A DNA stretch of 8,411 bases from CAIXTV01 sp964543995. Lineage in GTDB: Bacteria; Bacteroidota; Bacteroidia; Bacteroidales; CAIXTV01. The stretch is from contig CAZJBB010000140.1 in assembly GCA_964543995.1 (NCBI GenBank), positions 1 to 8,411 on the forward strand, written 5' to 3'. How positions within the stretch are numbered: the stretch's first letter is position 1; the number at the start of each line of letters is the position of its first letter. Position numbers and translations under genes: made by a program. The notes beneath the pieces were generated by a model that searched no databases, was not told the origin of the DNA, and saw only the letters and a program-made list of their open reading frames with translations. Positions 4,922 to 8,411 of the stretch are shown here, one piece after another.

Positions 4922-5368
4922 ATGTTCAATTCAAAATCTTTCTTTTCAAATACGGGCATTTCTTCCAATGGCATTTTGCATCTCTCAGCAAAAGAAGCCT
5001 TTACAGCTTTATCTAAAGGAGCCATCCTTGTTGATATTAGAGAAGACTACCATACCCACATGAAAACCTTTAATGTGGATTCATATATCGTCTGCCCCTT
5101 AAGCGTTTTCGATGAAAATATCGCATATTTACCTAAAAATAAACCCTTAATAATTGCTGATGCTACAGGATTACACAGCAAAATAGCTATTGATAAATTA
5201 ATACAGAATGGCTTTACAGTCGTGGCCAATTTAGCCGGAGGCATTATGGATTGGGAAAGAGATGGTTTTCCGGTAAACAAAAACCCGGTAGCTGAATTAA
5301 GCGGACAATGCCCTTGCATGCTCAAACCCATGAATAAAATCAAAAACACAAATACCATCCATACATGA
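4922..5368 (+). CDS. Rhodanese-like protein lacking the catalytic cysteine, with C-terminal CPC motif
   Basis: A 148-residue protein with one rhodanese fold at about 20-118: LSAKEAFTAL, GAILVDIRED, KNKPLIIADATGLHSKIAI, GFTVVANLAGGIMDWERDG. The LAGGI.DW ending is typical. In active rhodaneses the loop after the central strand begins with the sulfur-carrying cysteine (C-x4-R); here the loop is ADATGLHSK, with D80 near the cysteine position and no cysteine, so sulfurtransferase activity by the usual mechanism is unlikely. Other cysteines are C58 and a CPC pair at 130-132 in a short tail (SGQCPCMLKP) outside the fold, which could bind a metal or undergo redox exchange. No signal peptide is seen, so it is cytoplasmic. 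Its stop overlaps the arsC start by four bases (ATGA), so the two are translationally coupled. A role in arsenic or mercury handling is inferred from position. Confidence 0.85.
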   Translation: MFNSKSFFSNTGISSNGILHLSAKEAFTALSKGAILVDIREDYHTHMKTFNVDSYIVCPLSVFDENIAYLPKNKPLIIADATGLHSKIAIDKLIQNGFTVVANLAGGIMDWERDGFPVNKNPVAELSGQCPCMLKPMNKIKNTNTIHT

Positions 5369-5787
5369 AGAAAAAGATACTGATCCTATGTACAGGCAAT
5401 ACCTGTAGGAGCCAAATTGCAGAAGGAATATTAAAACAAATAGATTCCGAATTGGAGGTGTATTCGGCAGGCACCAAAGCAGAAAGCAAAGTAAACCCTT
5501 ATGCTGTTAAAGTAATGGCTGAAATTGGCATAGATATAAGCCAACAACATCCCAAGTCCGTTGACATATTTACCAGCCAGACATTCGATTACGTAATCAC
5601 GGTTTGTGATGGCGCCAAAGAAGTTTGTCCAATTTTCACAGGAAGCGTTAAACATCGTTTGCACCAAGGTTTTGAAGACCCTGCCGGAGCTACCGGAACA
5701 GAAGAAGAAAAGCTTAAGATTTATAGAAACGTAAGAGATCAGATATTCACCCATTTTAAAAATTTTCATTTAACACTAAATCAATAA
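5365..5787 (+). CDS. arsC: Arsenate reductase, thioredoxin-coupled LMW-phosphatase type
   Basis: A 140-residue cytoplasmic enzyme that reduces arsenate to arsenite for export. The P-loop is C9-TGNTC14-R15-S near the N-terminus (CX5R). The redox relay is completed by C81 and C88 in TVCDGAKEVCPIF, matching Cys10/Cys82/Cys89 of the Staphylococcus pI258 enzyme by one residue offset. FEDPAGATG at 103-111 carries the general acid D105. This triad marks the thioredoxin-dependent class rather than the glutaredoxin (ArsC of R773) class. Length is normal. The start overlaps the rhodanese-like gene by four bases, and the next gene begins two bases after the stop. All catalytic residues are present, so it should be active. 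Confidence 0.96.
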   Translation: MKKKILILCTGNTCRSQIAEGILKQIDSELEVYSAGTKAESKVNPYAVKVMAEIGIDISQQHPKSVDIFTSQTFDYVITVCDGAKEVCPIFTGSVKHRLHQGFEDPAGATGTEEEKLKIYRNVRDQIFTHFKNFHLTLNQ

Positions 5788-5789
5788 TT

Positions 5790-6065
5790 ATGGAAACTGT
5801 AAAAAAAGACGAAAAACAAGATTGTGGTTGTAGTGATGGCAGCTGTTGTCCACCCAAAAAAAACAATAAGTGGACAAAAATCATTTTCACAGCAATAATT
5901 CTTGCTGCACTGGCCATTGTGATCATGAAATTCACATGTGGCAGTTGTAAAACCCAAGAAGCTTGCAAAACCACCGGCACAGAAATGGTTGGAACAAATG
6001 ATTCCACTGCAAAGCCATGTTGCTCTGATCCCAATGCCAACTGTGGCGAAAAAAGTAAAAAGTAA
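5790..6065 (+). CDS. Cysteine-rich single-pass membrane protein
   Basis: A 91-residue protein with ten cysteines in three groups and one membrane helix. Group one is N-terminal and before the helix: C12-G-C14 and C19-C20 (DCGCSDGSCCPP). The helix spans about 30-48 (IIFTAIILAALAIVIMKF). Group two directly follows it: C50-GSC53 and C59. Group three is near the C-terminus: C77-C78 and C85 (PCCSDPNANCG). The positive-inside rule (KKNNKWTK before the helix) puts the N-terminus in the cytoplasm, so cysteine clusters would sit on both sides of the membrane. No named family is recognised with confidence. It is coupled to arsC (two-base gap) and to the CcdA-like gene (TAATG overlap). A thiol relay or soft-metal-binding role with the CcdA-like protein is the most natural guess. 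Confidence 0.85.
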   Translation: METVKKDEKQDCGCSDGSCCPPKKNNKWTKIIFTAIILAALAIVIMKFTCGSCKTQEACKTTGTEMVGTNDSTAKPCCSDPNANCGEKSKK

Positions 6066-6766
6066 TGGAAACCTGGATTAACGGAATCTTACACTCAGAG
6101 CATTCAGGAATGAGTGTTTTGGTGGCTGTATTTTTATTGGGGATGCTCAGTGTTTTTTCCTGCGCTTGTAATTTTGCCACCATTGGTTTGGTTGCCGGAT
6201 ATAGTGGCAGCCTCGGGGCGAGATCTAAAACCAAAACCTTGGTTTTCAGTAGCATTTTCTTCCTTATCGGTACGGTTACTTCTATGGCCATCATTGGAGG
6301 CATTATAGGTTATGCCGGTGAATTGATTACGGCTTCCTTTGGAAATTATTGGAAAATTGCTGCAGGTTTGGTTTCTATCGTTTTCGGGCTTTACTCCATT
6401 GATTTGTTTCCCATCAACATTCCGGGAATATCAATAAAACAAAAAAACGATTCAGGAAGCATCTTATCTGCAATTGTTTTCGGATTTCTGGTGGGAGGAT
6501 TATCTTGCGCTTTAAGCATGTGTTGTAACCCCATTTTCCCGGTAGTACTTGCTGCATCTTTCTTAAAAGGCAGTATGCTTTGGGGCATGCTCATGCTGAT
6601 TACCTTTGCTTTGGGATTTGGTTTGCCCTTGGCGGCAGCCATTATTGGAATTGGTGTCGGCGTTGGTAAAATCTCAAAGGCTATTGAAAAGTTCGGCAAA
6701 ATCATAAAATACATAGGCGGGATAAGTCTTATTATTTTGGGCTTTTACTTCCTCCTTTCACTCTAA
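6065..6766 (+). CDS. CcdA/DsbD-type membrane thiol-redox transporter
   Basis: A 233-residue integral membrane protein of the cytochrome c biogenesis CcdA family, which moves reducing equivalents from cytoplasmic thioredoxin across the membrane through a cysteine pair. About six helices are visible, starting near 16-36, 58-84, 96-112, 133-165, 170-197 and 212-232. The family cysteines fall at the right places in helices 1 and 4, but with extra partners: FSCAC (C33, C35) and SCALSMCCNP (C148, C153, C154). The usual proline next to the first cysteine is replaced. The loop between the two halves is short (FPINIPGISIKQKND). The ATG overlaps the previous stop (TAATG). Forty-nine bases separate it from hgcA. 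It may reduce the Cys-rich protein or an extracytoplasmic partner; the electron donor could be the same thioredoxin that serves ArsC. Role inferred. Confidence 0.88.
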   Translation: METWINGILHSEHSGMSVLVAVFLLGMLSVFSCACNFATIGLVAGYSGSLGARSKTKTLVFSSIFFLIGTVTSMAIIGGIIGYAGELITASFGNYWKIAAGLVSIVFGLYSIDLFPINIPGISIKQKNDSGSILSAIVFGFLVGGLSCALSMCCNPIFPVVLAASFLKGSMLWGMLMLITFALGFGLPLAAAIIGIGVGVGKISKAIEKFGKIIKYIGGISLIILGFYFLLSL

Positions 6767-6815
6767 TGATATATGAATCAAGACTATATTCGTGAGACTT
6801 AAATTTTTGAATGAA

Positions 6816-7940
6816 ATGAAAAAATTTGGAAGTCGAACAATCCCGACGAAGTCGGAGGTTGAGCACCCCGCAGTTAAGCAGCAGAATGGGGATTCAGGGC
6901 TTGCCTTGGGATTCACACCCGTGATTATTGGCAAAATAGATTCATCCATTGGCAACATTGATCAAATAGCCACTATATGGAGTAAAAAAGACCTTTTGGA
7001 CACCCTAAAGGTACGTTGGTCGGTAGGAAGGATGCGTTATACCGTTGCTCCCGGAGTTTATGCAGTGGGCTTACCTGATGAAAACGCCGATGTTTTTGTC
7101 ACCGGGAATTATAAGTTGAGTTTCGATCATTTGCGCCGAGCACTTGCAGGCTTAAACGCTTGGGTTTTGGTAATCGATACAAAAGGCATCAATGTTTGGT
7201 GTGCTGCCGGAAAAGGCACATTCGGAACCGAAGAGCTTAACTACCGAATTAAAACCCACCAACTTGACCAATTGGTTAAGCATCGAAAAATCATACTTCC
7301 TCAATTGGGAGCCGTGGGTGTGTCAGCACATGAAGTAAAAAATCAAACCGGATTTCGGGTGATTTATGGCCCCGTAAGAGCTGAAGATATTGCTGGTTTC
7401 ATTGATCAAAACCATAAGACTTCGGCTGAAATGCGTCGAGTGAACTTTCCCTTATCGGATCGATTAAAACTTATACCGGTGGAGCTCACCTATGGAAGAC
7501 AATATATCTTTCTTGTGGCCGCCATCTTCTTTATTTTGGCCGGATTGTATCCGGGGGGATATTCAATAGATGCCGCTTGGTATCATGGATCACGAGCGGT
7601 TTTATTACTGCTTACAGCCTATATTAGCGGTTGCGTATTCACGCCCATACTCCTACCCTATTTACCATTCAAACGTTTCTCTCTCAAAGGATTATTCGTA
7701 GGTTGGCTGTTTGCTTCCCTTTTTCTCTATTTTAATGTATTAGGAAAACACATTATTGAAATTATTTCTTGGTATTTGATGATGGGTGGACTGGCATCTT
7801 TTATGGCAATGAACTTTACCGGCTCTTCTACTTTCACCTCTCTCTCCGGAGTTCAAAAAGAAATGAAGCTGTTATTACCTATTCAAATAATTGGAACAGC
7901 TATAGGTTGTATTGCTTGGATTATTGCACGATTTATTTGA
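6816..7940 (+). CDS. hgcA: HgcA, corrinoid protein of mercury methylation
   Basis: With hgcB, this gene is required for microbial conversion of Hg(II) to methylmercury; HgcA transfers a methyl group from its corrinoid to mercury. From ATG 6816 it has 374 residues. The corrinoid domain (about 35-215) carries the diagnostic cap-helix motif N126-V-W-C129-A-A-G-K133, whose cysteine is the lower axial cobalt ligand (Cys93 in strain ND132). Flanking blocks also match: VRWSVGRMRYTVAPGVYAVG, NYKLSFDHLR, WVLVIDTKGINVWCAAGK, ILPQLGAVGVSAHEVK and FRVIYGPVRAEDI. Five membrane helices follow at about 230-248, 260-283, 292-310, 313-334 and 352-374, the normal anchor. An in-frame GTG at 6792 would add eight residues. 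The N-terminal 30 residues look unconserved and contain a small DNA hairpin (6843-6855). hgcB follows after five bases. Confidence 0.97.
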   Translation: MKKFGSRTIPTKSEVEHPAVKQQNGDSGLALGFTPVIIGKIDSSIGNIDQIATIWSKKDLLDTLKVRWSVGRMRYTVAPGVYAVGLPDENADVFVTGNYKLSFDHLRRALAGLNAWVLVIDTKGINVWCAAGKGTFGTEELNYRIKTHQLDQLVKHRKIILPQLGAVGVSAHEVKNQTGFRVIYGPVRAEDIAGFIDQNHKTSAEMRRVNFPLSDRLKLIPVELTYGRQYIFLVAAIFFILAGLYPGGYSIDAAWYHGSRAVLLLLTAYISGCVFTPILLPYLPFKRFSLKGLFVGWLFASLFLYFNVLGKHIIEIISWYLMMGGLASFMAMNFTGSSTFTSLSGVQKEMKLLLPIQIIGTAIGCIAWIIARFI

Positions 7941-7945
7941 TACCT

Positions 7946-8245
7946 ATGAAAACTCTTACCTATTTAACAAATGTTGTAACGCTCGAATTGGATGAGCAAA
8001 AGTGCAGTGGATGCAGCATGTGCATCTTGGTTTGTCCGCATGAAGTGTTTATATTAAAAAACAAAAAAGCCCACATACAAAACAAAGATTTTTGCATGGA
8101 ATGTGGTGCTTGTGCTAAAAACTGCCCTGAAGAAGCCCTTTATGTGAAATCCGGTGTTGGATGTGCAGCCGGTATCATCAATGGGTTAATTAGGGGAACT
8201 GAACCCACTTGCGATTGCTCTGGTCCGAATGGAGCCTGCTGCTAA
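7946..8245 (+). CDS. hgcB: HgcB, ferredoxin partner of HgcA
   Basis: A 99-residue ferredoxin that supplies low-potential electrons to HgcA to reduce the cobalt of its corrinoid. Two [4Fe-4S] motifs are intact: C20-SGC23-SMC26-ILVC30-P and C50-MEC53-GAC56-AKNC60-P. The HgcB-specific cysteine C73 (GVGCAAGIING) is at the same number as in strain ND132, and the protein ends in the conserved terminal pair C98-C99, thought to hand Hg(II) to HgcA. An extra C89-D-C91 lies just before it. The frame is open much further upstream through the end of hgcA, but ATG 7946, five bases after the hgcA stop, gives the normal length and start (MKTLTYLTNV). It is cytoplasmic and coupled to hgcA. All residues needed for function are present. 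Confidence 0.97.
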   Translation: MKTLTYLTNVVTLELDEQKCSGCSMCILVCPHEVFILKNKKAHIQNKDFCMECGACAKNCPEEALYVKSGVGCAAGIINGLIRGTEPTCDCSGPNGACC

Positions 8246-8301
8246 TCAATATAATGCCAATAAAAAAGATTAAACACTAAACAAATTAAAATTAAGAACC
8301 C

Positions 8302-8366
8302 ATGCCATCTAACAAAAGATTAGGTTTTTTAGACCGTTATTTAACCCTATGGATTTTTCTCGCCAT
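8302..8366 (+). CDS. acr3: ACR3-type arsenite efflux permease, first 21 codons only
   Basis: The start reads MPSNKRLGFLDRYLTLWIFLA, which matches the very conserved N-terminus of ACR3/ArsB-family arsenite exporters (FLDRYLTLWIFLAM, leading into membrane helix 1). Only 65 bases are genuine; the codon after Ala is cut by adapter sequence at 8367. The gene lies 56 bases after hgcB on the same strand, with no terminator-like hairpin between, so it probably belongs to the same operon. ArsC makes arsenite and this protein would pump it out. The remaining several hundred codons are missing because the assembly ends. Confidence 0.85.
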
Positions 8367-8411
8367 AGATCGGAAGAGCACACGTCTGAACTCCAGTCAC
8401 CTGAAGCTATC
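8367..8411. other. Illumina TruSeq adapter and index (artefact)
   Basis: From 8367 the sequence reads AGATCGGAAGAGC and continues through the full 34-base TruSeq read 1 adapter to CCAGTCAC at 8400. Then comes the eight-base index CTGAAGCT (8401-8408, index D707 as I recall it) and ATC, the first bases of the P7 flank. It is untrimmed library adapter at the contig end, not genomic DNA, and should be removed before any protein is called across it. Confidence 0.98.

Noticed and set aside
5047..6714. Minus-strand open frames opposite the ars/hgc genes (5047-5358, 5431-5769, 5756-6040, 5932-6303, 6391-6714)
   Set aside because: They are shadows of strongly supported plus-strand genes and show no family features.
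7769..7945. 58-codon N-terminal extension of hgcB
   Set aside because: It overlaps the end of hgcA in another frame, and the 99-residue protein from ATG 7946 has the normal HgcB length and start.

Overview
The window looks like a contig from an AT-rich anaerobic member of the Bacteroidota. The evidence is a set of promoter-like sites of the form TTG-N20/21-TAnnTTTG (1216-1185, 4161-4131, and a near match at 4531-4563), the scarcity of Shine-Dalgarno sequences, dispersed intergenic repeats of the kind common in this phylum, and protein types typical of it. No RNA gene, CRISPR array or transposase is visible. The last 45 bases (8367-8411) are not biological: they are an Illumina TruSeq adapter with its i7 index, so the contig end is artificial.

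Left part (1-4116, all genes on the minus strand): an accessory island of small toxin/antitoxin-like cassettes and repeats. In transcription order it holds a DUF4160/DUF2442 pair, an unknown 115-residue protein, an antitoxin with a RelE-like toxin broken by an in-frame stop, an unknown membrane-anchored 161-residue protein, an MNT/HEPN (MntA/HepT-type) pair, and the interior of an RHS/TccC-like protein that leaves the window at base 1. Three copies of a repeat of about 215 bp (303-516, 1225-1449, 2003-2233) separate these cargos. Each copy ends, on the minus strand, in a short stub of RHS-like coding sequence, and only in the first copy does this continue into RHS coding sequence. A second, more divergent repeat family occurs at about 2930, 3540 and 4215.

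Right part (4586-8366, all plus strand): one compact arsenic/mercury operon. The order is arsR, a rhodanese-like protein without its catalytic cysteine, a thioredoxin-type arsC, a cysteine-rich single-pass membrane protein, a CcdA-like membrane thiol-redox protein, hgcA, hgcB, and the first codons of an acr3-type arsenite efflux gene. Most junctions overlap or are a few bases apart. The exceptions are 49 bases before hgcA and 56 bases before acr3.

The main discovery is that hgcAB, the mercury-methylating corrinoid protein and its ferredoxin, sits inside an arsenic detoxification operon, between the arsenate-reduction genes and the arsenite exporter. An ArsR-type dyad overlapping the probable promoter heads the cluster. 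If the operon is one transcript, methylmercury formation in this organism would be induced by the metalloid or metal that ArsR senses. The Cys-rich protein and the CcdA-like protein between arsC and hgcA may supply thiol reducing power or metal handling to one or both pathways; this is inference.
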